The notes under the pieces are model-generated. The model was not told the origin of the DNA. It was given only the letters and a program-made list of their open reading frames with translations, and ran no database searches. Of a stretch of DNA of 64,000 bases, positions 16,266 to 24,272 are shown piece by piece. Numbering within the stretch: position 1 is the stretch's first letter; every line of letters begins with the position of its first letter. Made by a program: the position numbers and the translations under genes. Where the stretch lies: assembly GCF_034808145.1 (NCBI RefSeq), contig NZ_JAXHGM010000001.1, positions 682,001 through 746,000 on the forward strand, read 5' to 3'. The DNA comes from Halorubellus sp034808145 (GTDB taxonomy: Archaea; Halobacteriota; Halobacteria; Halobacteriales; Natrialbaceae).

Positions 16266-17144
16266 CTACCCGAGTTCGGCGCCCTTGAACCGCCAGTAGC
16301 CGAGCGCGAGCGGGACGACGAGCCAGACGAGCATGATCGCGACCATGACCTCGGGCGCGAGATACCACGCCTGGGCGTCGAGGCGCGCGAGCGCCCGCTC
16401 CTTGGCCTCCGGCGGGAGGCTCGACTGGAAGCGGTCGAAGTACATCCGGGTGGTGACGACGTTCAGGCCCTGCTGGTACGCCATCGCGGGCGAGATGGCG
16501 CTCTGGATGAACGTGAACACGTCCCCTTCGAGACCGAGTCCGAGCAGGTCGTTCGTGACGTACCGGATGAGCGCGGGGATGGAGACCGACGGGATGAGGT
16601 TGAACGGGATGGTGAGGAAGTAGAACCCGACGGCGCCGGCCATCGCGCTCGACCGCGAGTCGGTCATCGCGGAGATGCCGACCGCGACCGCGACCATCAC
16701 GAGCACGAGCAGGGCGGTGAACGCGAGCGTCGGCGCGAACAGCACGAGCTGGGGTTCGGCGTACTGGGTCGCGGCGACGACGACGCCGATGACGAACACG
16801 AGCATCGTCGCGGCGAGCATCAGGCCGCCCCGGGAGAGGAACTTCGCGAGAACGACCTCCTTGCGCGTGTTCGGGAGGCCCAGCATGAAGTTCACCGTGC
16901 CGTTCTCGCGCTCCCCGGCGATCGCGAGGTAGCCCGCGACCAGCGCGATGAACGGCAGGAGGAACAGGCCGACGGAGCCGACGATGCTGATGATGCCGAA
17001 CGACTCGACGCTGTCGGAGACGAGCGTCGGCCCGACGAAGATGAGGAGCGCGATGACCGCGTACAGGCTGAACACGCCCCACACGAGCTTCGACCGGCGT
17101 GCGTCGAGGAAGTCCCGGCGCGCGATGGCGGTGAGGTTCTCCAT
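16266..17144 (-). CDS. ABC-2 type transporter permease
   Basis: This 292-residue protein has about six membrane helices. The N-terminal IARRDFLDARRSKLVWGVF and the GERENGTVNFMLGLPNTRKE loop are typical of NosY/ABC-2 permeases. Its ATG shares one base with the stop of the ATP-binding subunit (TGATG), so the two form a dimeric exporter. Substrate is unknown: no nos genes or biosynthetic genes are nearby. Confidence 0.9.
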   Translation of the reverse strand: MENLTAIARRDFLDARRSKLVWGVFSLYAVIALLIFVGPTLVSDSVESFGIISIVGSVGLFLLPFIALVAGYLAIAGERENGTVNFMLGLPNTRKEVVLAKFLSRGGLMLAATMLVFVIGVVVAATQYAEPQLVLFAPTLAFTALLVLVMVAVAVGISAMTDSRSSAMAGAVGFYFLTIPFNLIPSVSIPALIRYVTNDLLGLGLEGDVFTFIQSAISPAMAYQQGLNVVTTRMYFDRFQSSLPPEAKERALARLDAQAWYLAPEVMVAIMLVWLVVPLALGYWRFKGAELG

Positions 17145-18094
17145 CAGGCCGACACCTCCGCGTCGCGCTCGCCGCGGTCGACGCCGTCCCCGGTCGTGTA
17201 CCGGTTGAACAGCTCCTCGAGGTCGGTCTCGTCGCTCACGATGTCCGTGACCGCGGTCGCCGCGTCGACGCGTTTCACGACGTCGACCTTCGCTCGCGGG
17301 TCGCTACACGTCACTTCGATCGTGTCGCCGCGGCGGCGAACGGTCTCGACGCCGTCGACGGCTTCGAGGTCGAGCGCGTCCGCGTCCGGCATCGGGTCGA
17401 CCTCGAGTTCGATGCTGGTGGCACCGCCGACGTCGTCGCGGAGGTTGTCGATCGTATCGACCGCGGCCATCGCGCCGTCGCGCATGATGCCGACGCGGTC
17501 GCAGACCGCCTCCACCTGCGGGAGCTGGTGGCTGGAGAAGAACACGGTCGTCCCGCGTTCGGCCTCCTCGCGGATGATGTCGCGCATCTCCTGGATGCCC
17601 GTCGGGTCCAGGCCCGACGAGGGCTCGTCGAGGACGAGGAGGTCGGGGTCGTCGACGAGCGCCATCGCGAGCGCGAGGCGCTGTGTCATCCCCTTCGAGA
17701 ACTCGCCGGCCTTGCGCTCCCAGGCCTCCTCCTGGAGGTTGACGCGAGAGAGGAGGTCGCGGGGGGCGTCGGTGGCGTTCTTCGTCTCGATGGCGTACTC
17801 GACGTGCTCCATCGCTGTCAGGCGGTCGTACACCGAGAAGCCCTCCGGGAGGACGCCGGTACGCTGACGGATGGCGATGGGGTCGCGATGCGTGTCGTAG
17901 CCGAGGACCTCGGCCCGGCCTTCGGTCGGCTTCAGGAAGTCCAGGAGGACGTTGATCGTCGTGGACTTCCCGGCGCCGTTCGGCCCGAGGAACCCGAAGA
18001 TTTCGCCCTCCTCGACGTGGAGGTCGAGCGCGTCGACGGCCGTGAGGTCGCCGAAGCGCTTCGTGAGGTTCTCCGTCTGGATAGCGGGACCCAT
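17144..18094 (-). CDS. ABC transporter ATP-binding protein
   Basis: This 316-residue ATPase has Walker A GPNGAGKST (Lys43), the signature EFSKGMTQRLALA and Walker B LLVLDEPSSGLDP, followed by a switch histidine in FFSSHQLPQ. A 70-residue C-terminal domain (SIELEVDPMPDADAL ...) is common in ABC-2 exporters of the CcmA/NatA type. The start at 18094 is the homologous one; the frame stays open far upstream only because of GC bias over the opposite-frame peptidase gene. A TATA-like GTAAGC lies about 27 nt upstream. Confidence 0.93.
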   Translation of the reverse strand: MGPAIQTENLTKRFGDLTAVDALDLHVEEGEIFGFLGPNGAGKSTTINVLLDFLKPTEGRAEVLGYDTHRDPIAIRQRTGVLPEGFSVYDRLTAMEHVEYAIETKNATDAPRDLLSRVNLQEEAWERKAGEFSKGMTQRLALAMALVDDPDLLVLDEPSSGLDPTGIQEMRDIIREEAERGTTVFFSSHQLPQVEAVCDRVGIMRDGAMAAVDTIDNLRDDVGGATSIELEVDPMPDADALDLEAVDGVETVRRRGDTIEVTCSDPRAKVDVVKRVDAATAVTDIVSDETDLEELFNRYTTGDGVDRGERDAEVSA

Positions 18095-18165
18095 GTCCGA
18101 AGTACCACGACGAACTTGTGTAAGCTTTCTCACTCGATGCGAGGGACGGTCTCGGACGCCCCGGC

Positions 18166-19968
18166 CTACACGTGCTCGTCGAGGAACTCCGCGACCGCGG
18201 AGTACGCCGTCACCTTGTTCTCGAGCTTGCTGAACCCGTGACCCTCGTCGTCGAAGACGAGCTTGCGGACCGGCACGCCCTGCTCGCGCGCCTCCTCGAC
18301 TATCTGCTCGGCCTCGCCGACCGGGACGCGCGGGTCGTTCTCGCCGTGCAGCACGAACAGCGGCGACGCGATGGACTCGACGTTGTTGATGGGGCTGATG
18401 GACTCCAAGAACTCGCGGTCCTCGGCGAGCGAGCCGTACTCGGCCTCGCGGAGCTTCCGGCGCCACTCGCCGGTGTTCTCGAGGAACGAGACGAAGTTCG
18501 CGATGCCGACGACGTCCACGCCCGCCGCCCAGAGGTCCGGGTACTCCGTCATGCACGCGAGCACCATGAATCCGCCGTAGGACCCGCCCATGCACGCGAT
18601 TCGGTCCGGGTCCACCGCGGGGTGGTCGTGGAGCCACTCGACACAGGCCTTCACGTCCGCGACCGAATCCATCCGCTTCTCGACGTCGTCCAACCGGGTG
18701 TAGGTCTCGCCGTACCCCGTCGACCCGCGAACGTTCGGCTCGAAGTACGCGTACCCCCTGTTGAGGAAGTACTGCTTCACCGGATTGAACGACGGTCGCC
18801 GTTGGCTCTCCGGCCCGCCGTGGATGCTCACGACGACCGGGGTCTCCCCCTCGGGCGCATCTTCGGGGAGCGTCAGGAACCCCGGCACGTCGACGCCGTC
18901 GAAGCTCTCGACGTGTACGAGCTCGGGCTCGCGGAAGGACTCCTCCGGGATGCCCGCGGTCGCCGCGTACGTCCAGCGTTCCGTCTCGCCCGTCTCCGTC
19001 TCGACGACGTACACGTTCGTGTTCACCGCCGCGCCCGTCGCCGTGATGGCGTACCGCTCGCCGTCTGGCCCCCACGAGACCCCGCCCGCGATACCGCCCG
19101 GCAGGTCCGGGCTCGGGAACGCGTCGTACGTCGTCTCGCCCGTGAACTCCGCCACCGTGAGGTCCGTGTACCCGTCGACGTTCCGCGAGAACGCGAACCG
19201 CCCGCTGTCGTGGTCGATACTGACGCCGTCGACGTTCCACTCGCCGCCCGCCTCCACGACCTCGCGCTCCAACGTCTCCAGGTCGATGCGCGCCAGGTAG
19301 AGCGTATCGGACCCGTCGCCCGTACAGCAGTACACCGCGTCGCCGTCCGGTCCGAACGACGGACTCGTGAACCGGATCTCGTCGTCGTGAGGCGTGATGC
19401 ACTCGAACTCGCCCGTCTCGAGGTCCAGCACGTAGACGTCCTGGTCGACGTTCGAGTACGCCTCGTGGACGAGCAGGCGGTCGTCGCTCGGCGACCAGCC
19501 CGCGGGCGTCAGCCAGCCGTCGCCCTCGTGCACGAGCTCGGCGTCGTTCCCCGTCTCCGCCCGCCCCTGCACGTAGACGTCGAACACGCTCTCGTCCCGG
19601 CGGTTCGACGTGAACGCGAACCGCTCCCCGTCGTGACTCCACCCGCCCCACCGGTGCTTCGCGTCCGGACGCCCCGTGAGGTTCACGACCTCGCTCCCGT
19701 CGCCGCTGAGCCGGTACAGCTGCGCGCGCTCGTTCCCGCCCTCGTCCATCCCGAACGCGAGCTCGCGTCGCTCCGGCGAGAACGACGCGAACGTCACGCG
19801 CTCGTCGTAGAACGTCCGCTGGACCGGCCACGCACCCGGTTCGTCGACCGTCCACACCTGCGACGTCCCCGTCGTATCCATCGTGAACGACAGACGCTCG
19901 CCGTTCGGACCGAACGACGCCCCGCCCGCGGACCGCACGTTGAGATACCGCTCGATGTCGTACGTCAT
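18166..19968 (-). CDS. S9 family prolyl oligopeptidase-type serine peptidase
   Basis: This 600-residue protein has an N-terminal beta-propeller of TolB/WD-like repeats (for example SFGPNGERLSF, WSHDGERFAF, WGPDGERYAI) and a C-terminal alpha/beta-hydrolase domain from about residue 360. The catalytic triad is visible as Ser463 in GGSYGG, Asp545 in HGENDPRVP and His577 in DEGHGF. No signal peptide is seen, so it should be cytoplasmic and act on oligopeptides. Length is normal for acylaminoacyl-peptidase-like members. The 71-bp gap to the ABC gene suggests a separate transcript. Confidence 0.94.
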   Translation of the reverse strand: MTYDIERYLNVRSAGGASFGPNGERLSFTMDTTGTSQVWTVDEPGAWPVQRTFYDERVTFASFSPERRELAFGMDEGGNERAQLYRLSGDGSEVVNLTGRPDAKHRWGGWSHDGERFAFTSNRRDESVFDVYVQGRAETGNDAELVHEGDGWLTPAGWSPSDDRLLVHEAYSNVDQDVYVLDLETGEFECITPHDDEIRFTSPSFGPDGDAVYCCTGDGSDTLYLARIDLETLEREVVEAGGEWNVDGVSIDHDSGRFAFSRNVDGYTDLTVAEFTGETTYDAFPSPDLPGGIAGGVSWGPDGERYAITATGAAVNTNVYVVETETGETERWTYAATAGIPEESFREPELVHVESFDGVDVPGFLTLPEDAPEGETPVVVSIHGGPESQRRPSFNPVKQYFLNRGYAYFEPNVRGSTGYGETYTRLDDVEKRMDSVADVKACVEWLHDHPAVDPDRIACMGGSYGGFMVLACMTEYPDLWAAGVDVVGIANFVSFLENTGEWRRKLREAEYGSLAEDREFLESISPINNVESIASPLFVLHGENDPRVPVGEAEQIVEEAREQGVPVRKLVFDDEGHGFSKLENKVTAYSAVAEFLDEHV

Positions 19969-20102
19969 ACAACCACGTGGACGGCGGGGGGACGTAAGGC
20001 GTTGGGTCACGGAATCGCCCCGACCCGCCGACGCGGTCGCCCGCCAGCGAACCCGTCGCTCGACGGTCGTGGACGAAAGAAGTGGCCGGACCGTGGGTTC
20101 GG

Positions 20103-21065
20103 TTAGCTGTGGATCCCCATCGCTTCGATCTGCTCCTGGTAGCGGTTCCGGATGGTGACCTCGGTGACCTGCGCGACGTCGGCGACCTCGCGCTGGGTCT
20201 TCTTCTCGTTACAGAGCAGGCTCGCGGCGTAGATGGCGGCGGCGGCGTAGCCGGTCGGGGACTTCCCGGAGAGGAGGCCCTTCTCGGCGGTGGTCTCGAT
20301 GATCTCGTTGGCCTTCGTCTGGACCTCCTCGGAGAGTTCGAGCTCCGAGCAGAACCGCGGCACGTACTTCTTCGGGTCGACGGGCTTCATCTCCAGGCCG
20401 AGCTCCTGGCTGATGTAGCGGTACGTCCGACCGATCTCCTTTCGTTCGACGCGCGATACCTCGCTGATCTCCTCGAGACTCCGTGGAATCCCCTCCTTTC
20501 GGCAGGCGGCGTAGAGCGCCGAGGTGGCGACGCCCTCGATGGAGCGCCCGCGGATGAGGTCCTCCTTGAGCGCGCGTCGATAGATGACCGAGGCGACCTC
20601 CCGGACCGACCGTGGGACGCCGAGCGCGCTCGCCATCCGGTCGATCTCGCTGAGCGCGAACTGGAGGTTCCGTTCACCGGCGTCCTTCGTCCGGATGCGC
20701 TCCTGCCACTTCCGCAGCCGATGCATCTGGCTGCGTTTCTTCGACGAGATGGACCGGCCGTAGGCGTCCTTGTCCTTCCAGTCGATGGTGGTCGTCAGCC
20801 CCTTGTCGTGCATCGTCTGCGTGGTCGGGGCGCCGACCCGGGACTTCTCCTGTCGCTCCTGATGGTTGAACGCGCGCCACTCCGGACCGGGGTCGATCTG
20901 CTCCTCCTCGACGACGAGCCCGCAGTCGTCGCAGACGAGTTCTCCCCTGTCCGAACTCTTGACCAGGTTGTCGGATTCGCACTCGGGGCACTCCCGAACC
21001 CCTTCCTGCTCCTCCGACTCGTCGGCCTCGAGGTCTCGCTCCCGCTGGCGGGTGGACCGTGTCAT
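20103..21065 (-). CDS. tfb: Transcription initiation factor TFB
   Basis: This 320-residue general factor recruits RNA polymerase to TBP-TATA complexes and reads the BRE. The N-terminal zinc ribbon has Cys26, Cys29, Cys45 and Cys48. The B-reader/linker GPEWRAFNHQERQEKSRVGAP follows, then two cyclin repeats with a helix-turn-helix in the second (TQREVADVAQVTEVTIRNRY). Haloarchaea carry several TFB paralogues with different promoter preferences; which one this is cannot be told here. It is divergent from rnhA. Confidence 0.97.
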   Translation of the reverse strand: MTRSTRQRERDLEADESEEQEGVRECPECESDNLVKSSDRGELVCDDCGLVVEEEQIDPGPEWRAFNHQERQEKSRVGAPTTQTMHDKGLTTTIDWKDKDAYGRSISSKKRSQMHRLRKWQERIRTKDAGERNLQFALSEIDRMASALGVPRSVREVASVIYRRALKEDLIRGRSIEGVATSALYAACRKEGIPRSLEEISEVSRVERKEIGRTYRYISQELGLEMKPVDPKKYVPRFCSELELSEEVQTKANEIIETTAEKGLLSGKSPTGYAAAAIYAASLLCNEKKTQREVADVAQVTEVTIRNRYQEQIEAMGIHS

Positions 21066-21090
21066 CGCACTTTTATAGTAGTAGTTCCAG

Positions 21091-21100
21091 TTAACTTAAG
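21091..21100 (-). promoter_or_regulatory. TATA box of tfb
   Basis: CTTAAGTTAA on the minus strand lies 26-35 nt upstream of the tfb ATG. A second AT-rich run (CTATAAAAG, 21071-21079) sits too close to the start codon to serve as the main TATA element, but could affect melting or autoregulation. Confidence 0.6.
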
Positions 21101-21244
21101 CCTTTGCCTGGTATCTGTCCTCATGGTGTAGGTCAGAATCTGGAGAGGAGATCCACCGAATCGAAAGACGGCGCCGATTTTAATTCATCTGACACTGTAA
21201 CGGAATCAGAACCGTTATCACGCAGAACGGGTGACCAAGGGTCA

Positions 21245-21841
21245 ATGCCGGTCATCGAGTGCGACGTCGACGCCGCCCGCGAGGCGCTCGCCGACGCCGG
21301 AGCGACGATCGAGGACGGAAACACCGAACACGAGCGCTATCGCGCACACCGCGGCGACGCCACCGCCGTCGCGTACGACGACAAACTCGTCGTCCAGGGC
21401 GCGAACCCACAGGACATCGAAGCCGTCGTCCGCGACGACGGCGGCGGCCGCGCGCACCTGTACTTCGACGGCGCGTGCCGCGGGAACCCCGGCCCCGCGA
21501 GCGTCGGCTGGGTCATCGTCACCGACGACGGTATCGTCGCCGAGGGGAGCGACATCATCGGGCGCGCGACGAACAACCAGGCGGAGTACGAGGCGCTCGT
21601 CGCCGTCCTCGACGCTGCGCGCGACTACGGCTACGACGAGGTCCAGATCCGCGGCGACTCCGAGCTCATCGTGAAGCAGGTGACCGGCGAGTACGGCGTC
21701 AACGACCCCGACCTCCGCGAGTACCGCGTCACCGTCCACGAACTGCTGGGCGCGTTCGACGACTGGTCCATCTCGCACGTTCCGCGAGAGATAAACGACC
21801 GGGCCGACGAGCTAGCGAACGACGCACTCGACAATGCCTGA
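21245..21841 (+). CDS. rnhA: Ribonuclease HI
   Basis: This 198-residue enzyme degrades RNA in RNA-DNA hybrids. The N-terminal 65 residues form the archaeal extension (HERYRAHRGDATAVAYDDKLV). The catalytic acids are Asp75 in YFDGACRGNPGP, Glu in NNQAEYEALV, Asp in RGDSELIVKQV and a C-terminal Asp in INDRADELAN. The layout matches the RNase HI studied in Halobacterium. The ATG at 21245 was preferred to an upstream start, with TATA-like ACCGTTATC about 27-35 nt before it. Its last eight bases overlap the next gene. Confidence 0.95.
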   Translation: MPVIECDVDAAREALADAGATIEDGNTEHERYRAHRGDATAVAYDDKLVVQGANPQDIEAVVRDDGGGRAHLYFDGACRGNPGPASVGWVIVTDDGIVAEGSDIIGRATNNQAEYEALVAVLDAARDYGYDEVQIRGDSELIVKQVTGEYGVNDPDLREYRVTVHELLGAFDDWSISHVPREINDRADELANDALDNA

Positions 21842-22541
21842 GGACGCAAACGAGCCGCGAGAGAAGAGCGAACAGGGTAGAGCCACGCACGCACACGGCG
21901 ACGCCGCCGCGGGCGAAGAAGGGATGGACGGGGACGCCGCGGGCGCGGATGCGACGAGCGGGGACGCCGTAGGCGAGGATGCGGCGAACGAAGCGCTTCC
22001 CGCGTCGGTCGTCGACGACGCCGAACGCCTCACGCGACTGGCGCGCGAAGCGGTGGACGACGGCGAGGCGGCGGCGTACCGCAGCGACCGCGAGGCGACG
22101 CTCGCCGAGCACGGGTTCACCGCACGCGTCCGCGACGACGACGCCGGGGAGACGCTCGTCCTCCACCCCGACGAGTGGGTGGCGGACGGAACCATCCGTC
22201 CCGACCGCATCGACGACACGAGTCGCGCGGTCGAGCTGTCGCTGTCGGGCGCGGGCGACCCCGACGAGTGGCAGGACGTCGACGACCGCAACCGCGCGCT
22301 CGTCGAGACCGTCCGCGAGACGCGCGGTGACGTCCACGCGGCGAACGTCGGCGTGCTCGCGGACTTCGCCGGGAACCACTACGCGAAACCCATCGAGGAC
22401 CTGACCGCGACCGAGCTCCGCGAGTTCGAGACCGAGTACGTCCCGCGGAACGCGTGGCTCGACGACGACCAGACCGCGGTCCTGCGCGAGAGCGTCCGCT
22501 ACGCGTTCGACGCTGCGAAAGAACGAGTGCCCGATTGGTGA
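21834..22541 (+). CDS. rnhA-operon protein (DUF7108-like)
   Basis: This 235-residue haloarchaeal protein is of unknown function. The first 60 residues are acidic and low in complexity. The remainder has LTRLAREAVDDGEAAAYR and RDDDAGETLVLHPDEWV, then DFAGNHYAKPIEDLTATELREF, which match the protein regularly found behind rnhA in haloarchaea. Overlap of eight bases with rnhA implies translational coupling. A link to RNA-DNA hybrid processing rests on gene order alone. Confidence 0.82.
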   Translation: MPEDANEPREKSEQGRATHAHGDAAAGEEGMDGDAAGADATSGDAVGEDAANEALPASVVDDAERLTRLAREAVDDGEAAAYRSDREATLAEHGFTARVRDDDAGETLVLHPDEWVADGTIRPDRIDDTSRAVELSLSGAGDPDEWQDVDDRNRALVETVRETRGDVHAANVGVLADFAGNHYAKPIEDLTATELREFETEYVPRNAWLDDDQTAVLRESVRYAFDAAKERVPDW

Positions 22542-22581
22542 CCGCTCGCGCGGTCGAGGTGCCTGTCGTTCGCCAGCGGAC

Positions 22582-22941
22582 TTACTGCTGTTCGTCGACG
22601 AGGTCCCGGAGCTCCTCGGCGCGCTCGTCGTCGGTGACGAGCTTCGAGAGCGACCACTCGATCTGGTCCATGACGGCGGCGTAGCCGTCGTCGGTGAGCT
22701 CGTACTGGTTCGTGCGCTTGTCGAGCTCTGACTTCTCGACGAGCCCCATGCCGACGAGTTCGTCGAGGTTGGGGTACAGGCGGCCGTGGTTCACCTCGGT
22801 CCCGTAGTAGTCCTCGAGCTCTCGCTTGATGGCGAGTCCGTACATCGGTTCCTTCCCGAGGATGACGAGGATGTTGTGCTGGAATGCGGTAAGTTCGCGT
22901 GCGATGCCCTGTTTGCCGGTCACGGATTGCGCCTCTGACAT
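22582..22941 (-). CDS. PadR family transcriptional regulator
   Basis: This 119-residue winged-helix protein shows the PadR layout: AFQHNILVILGKEPMYGLAIKREL, then GTEVNHGRLYPNLDELVGMGLVEKS and the wing TNQYELTDDGYAAV, followed by a C-terminal dimerisation helix. Targets are unknown; it converges on the rnhA unit and has its own strong promoter. The short form without a long C-terminal domain is typical of haloarchaea. Confidence 0.9.
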   Translation of the reverse strand: MSEAQSVTGKQGIARELTAFQHNILVILGKEPMYGLAIKRELEDYYGTEVNHGRLYPNLDELVGMGLVEKSELDKRTNQYELTDDGYAAVMDQIEWSLSKLVTDDERAEELRDLVDEQQ

Positions 22942-22961
22942 GCCTAGGTAAATGTCATCAA

Positions 22962-22971
22962 GCTATTTAAC
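22962..22971 (-). promoter_or_regulatory. TATA box of the padR-like gene
   Basis: GTTAAATAGC on the minus strand lies 21-30 nt upstream of the ATG at 22941. A palindromic CCTAGG at 22943-22948 sits directly at the predicted start and could be an operator half. Confidence 0.6.
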
Positions 22972-23263
22972 AGTTCTCAACTCTTCGAACCTCGAACGTC
23001 AGATTCGCCGCTCTGTCGGGCGAAAACAGCTTCTGAAGGGCGTGTCCGCGGAGGAAATCTCCGTTGGCTATCGCCCCGGTCGCCGGGAGGTGGTGCCTTC
23101 ATATCCATGCCATCCGGTCTCCTGACCAGTTACCGATAGGTCCACATACACACGCATTGACCTATCTCTCGCCGGAGAGGTCGGCGTTCGGCGGGAACCA
23201 GCGCGCCGTCGTGCGAACGAACCGAAGGGCCTATTTCGTTCTCTCTCGCAGTCACGGCCTGCA
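22972..23263. other. Intergenic region between padR-like gene and ppa
   Basis: No gene was found here. The region has lower GC than its surroundings. It holds a perfect inverted repeat, GATAGGTC (23135-23142) and GACCTATC (23159-23166), separated by 16 bases; another GACC at 23124-23127 makes a second overlapping dyad with GGTC at 23139-23142. The ppa TATA-like CTATTTCG is at 23231-23238. An untranslated RNA is possible but cannot be shown. Confidence 0.45.
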
Positions 23264-23794
23264 ATGACGAACCTCTGGGAAGACCTCGAGACGGGCCCGA
23301 ACCCGCCCGAGGAGATCTACGCAGTCGTGGAGTGCCTCAAGGGCGAGCGGAACAAGTACGAGTACGACAAGGACGTGCCCGGCGTCGTCCTCGACCGCGT
23401 TCTCCACTCGAACGTGCACTACCCGAGCGACTACGGGTTCATCCCGCAGTCGTACTACGACGACGAGGACCCCTTCGACGTCCTCGTCCTCGTTGAGGAC
23501 CAGACGTTCCCCGGATGCATCGTCGAGGCCCGCCCCGTCGCGCTCATGAAGATGGACGACGACGGCGAGCAGGACGACAAGGTCATCGCGGTCCCGACGG
23601 AGGACCCGCGCTACGACCACATCGAGGACCTCGAGGACATCCCCCAGCAGCAGCTCGACGAGATCGACGAGTTCTTCGCGACCTACAAGAACCTCGAGGA
23701 GGGCAAGGAGGTCGAGACCCTCGGGTGGGAGGACAAGGCCGCGGCGAAGGAGGCCATCGAGCACGCGATGGACCTCTACGAAGAGAACTTCTGA
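23264..23794 (+). CDS. ppa: Inorganic pyrophosphatase (family I)
   Basis: This 176-residue enzyme splits pyrophosphate to two phosphates and drives biosynthetic reactions forward. It contains the substrate Lys/Tyr region YEYDKDVPGVVLDRVLHS, YPSDYGFIPQSY and the signature DEDPFDVLVL with its metal-binding Asp residues. KVIAVPTEDPRYDHIEDL follows. Length is normal for archaeal and bacterial soluble forms. The ATG at 23264 lies about 27 nt after CTATTTCG. Confidence 0.96.
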   Translation: MTNLWEDLETGPNPPEEIYAVVECLKGERNKYEYDKDVPGVVLDRVLHSNVHYPSDYGFIPQSYYDDEDPFDVLVLVEDQTFPGCIVEARPVALMKMDDDGEQDDKVIAVPTEDPRYDHIEDLEDIPQQQLDEIDEFFATYKNLEEGKEVETLGWEDKAAAKEAIEHAMDLYEENF

Positions 23795-23832
23795 CGACCG
23801 ACTCCGGGGACCCGGTTCCCGGGCGTCTCTCT

Positions 23833-23892
23833 CGCGGTGGGCTGACCCGCGGCGATCTGACTCGCGGCGATTTAACTCGCGGTGGTCGACCG
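23833..23892 (+). repeat. Four 15-bp tandem units after ppa
   Basis: CGCGGTGGGCTGACC, CGCGGCGATCTGACT, CGCGGCGATTTAACT and CGCGGTGGTCGACCG follow one another without spacers, starting 38 bases after the ppa stop codon. They diverge mainly in the second half. No coding role is evident. Confidence 0.7.
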
Positions 23893-23964
23893 TCGGCGTG
23901 CACGGTCCGGGGGTCGGACGACGTATTCTGCGCGTGATTCGTCGTGGTTATGTGCCCCGCCCGA

Positions 23965-23987
23965 ACCCATGCGTTATGAGCATGGGT
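23965..23987 (+). promoter_or_regulatory. Perfect 8-bp dyad next to a TATA box
   Basis: ACCCATGC (23965-23972) and GCATGGGT (23980-23987) are exact inverted copies with a 7-base spacer. The right arm touches the TATA-like TAATAATAT at 23987-23995, so a bound protein would sit at the BRE and could recruit or block TFB. Confidence 0.55.
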
Positions 23988-23995
23988 AATAATAT
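23987..23995 (+). promoter_or_regulatory. TATA box of the 50-residue gene
   Basis: TAATAATAT lies 29-37 nt before the ATG at 24024 and is among the most AT-rich sites in the window. Confidence 0.55.
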
Positions 23996-24023
23996 GTGGT
24001 GCCGGGCCGTACCTAGACACGTC

Positions 24024-24176
24024 ATGGCCACCGCACGCCACCCCACCAGCGACCCAGACGACGCCGACCCCGACGACGTCGACCTGGACGACGACCGCGA
24101 AACTCCCTCGGAACGCCCCGGCGTCGGAATCGCGCACACGACCGTCGTCCCGACGAACTTCGACAGCGATCACTGA
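24024..24176 (+). CDS. Small acidic protein, 50 residues
   Basis: I do not recognise this protein. The first 30 residues are mostly Asp, Pro, Thr and Glu (DPDDADPDDVDLDDDRE). The end is different in character (GVGIAHTTVVPTNFDSDH) and could be a conserved motif. The ATG was chosen for its distance from a strong TATA box with an adjacent dyad; an open frame extends upstream to 23898 but would run through that promoter. A promoter this well formed argues for a transcribed gene. Confidence 0.5.
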   Translation: MATARHPTSDPDDADPDDVDLDDDRETPSERPGVGIAHTTVVPTNFDSDH

Positions 24177-24272
24177 CGGCGCCTCCCCGACGCACGCTCG
24201 ACACGCGCCCAGACCGCGGCGATGCCTCGTGCTAAAAGAAAGTTCTTGTATCCCTCCCTGTAACTGGCGGGT

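Noticed and set aside
23064..23267. 67-codon frame in the gap before ppa
   Set aside because: It overlaps the ppa promoter and start, has a composition unlike haloarchaeal proteins and no motif.
23815..23835. Possible hairpin terminator after ppa
   Set aside because: The CCGGG/CCCGG stem is short and no T-run follows, so it was not listed as a terminator.
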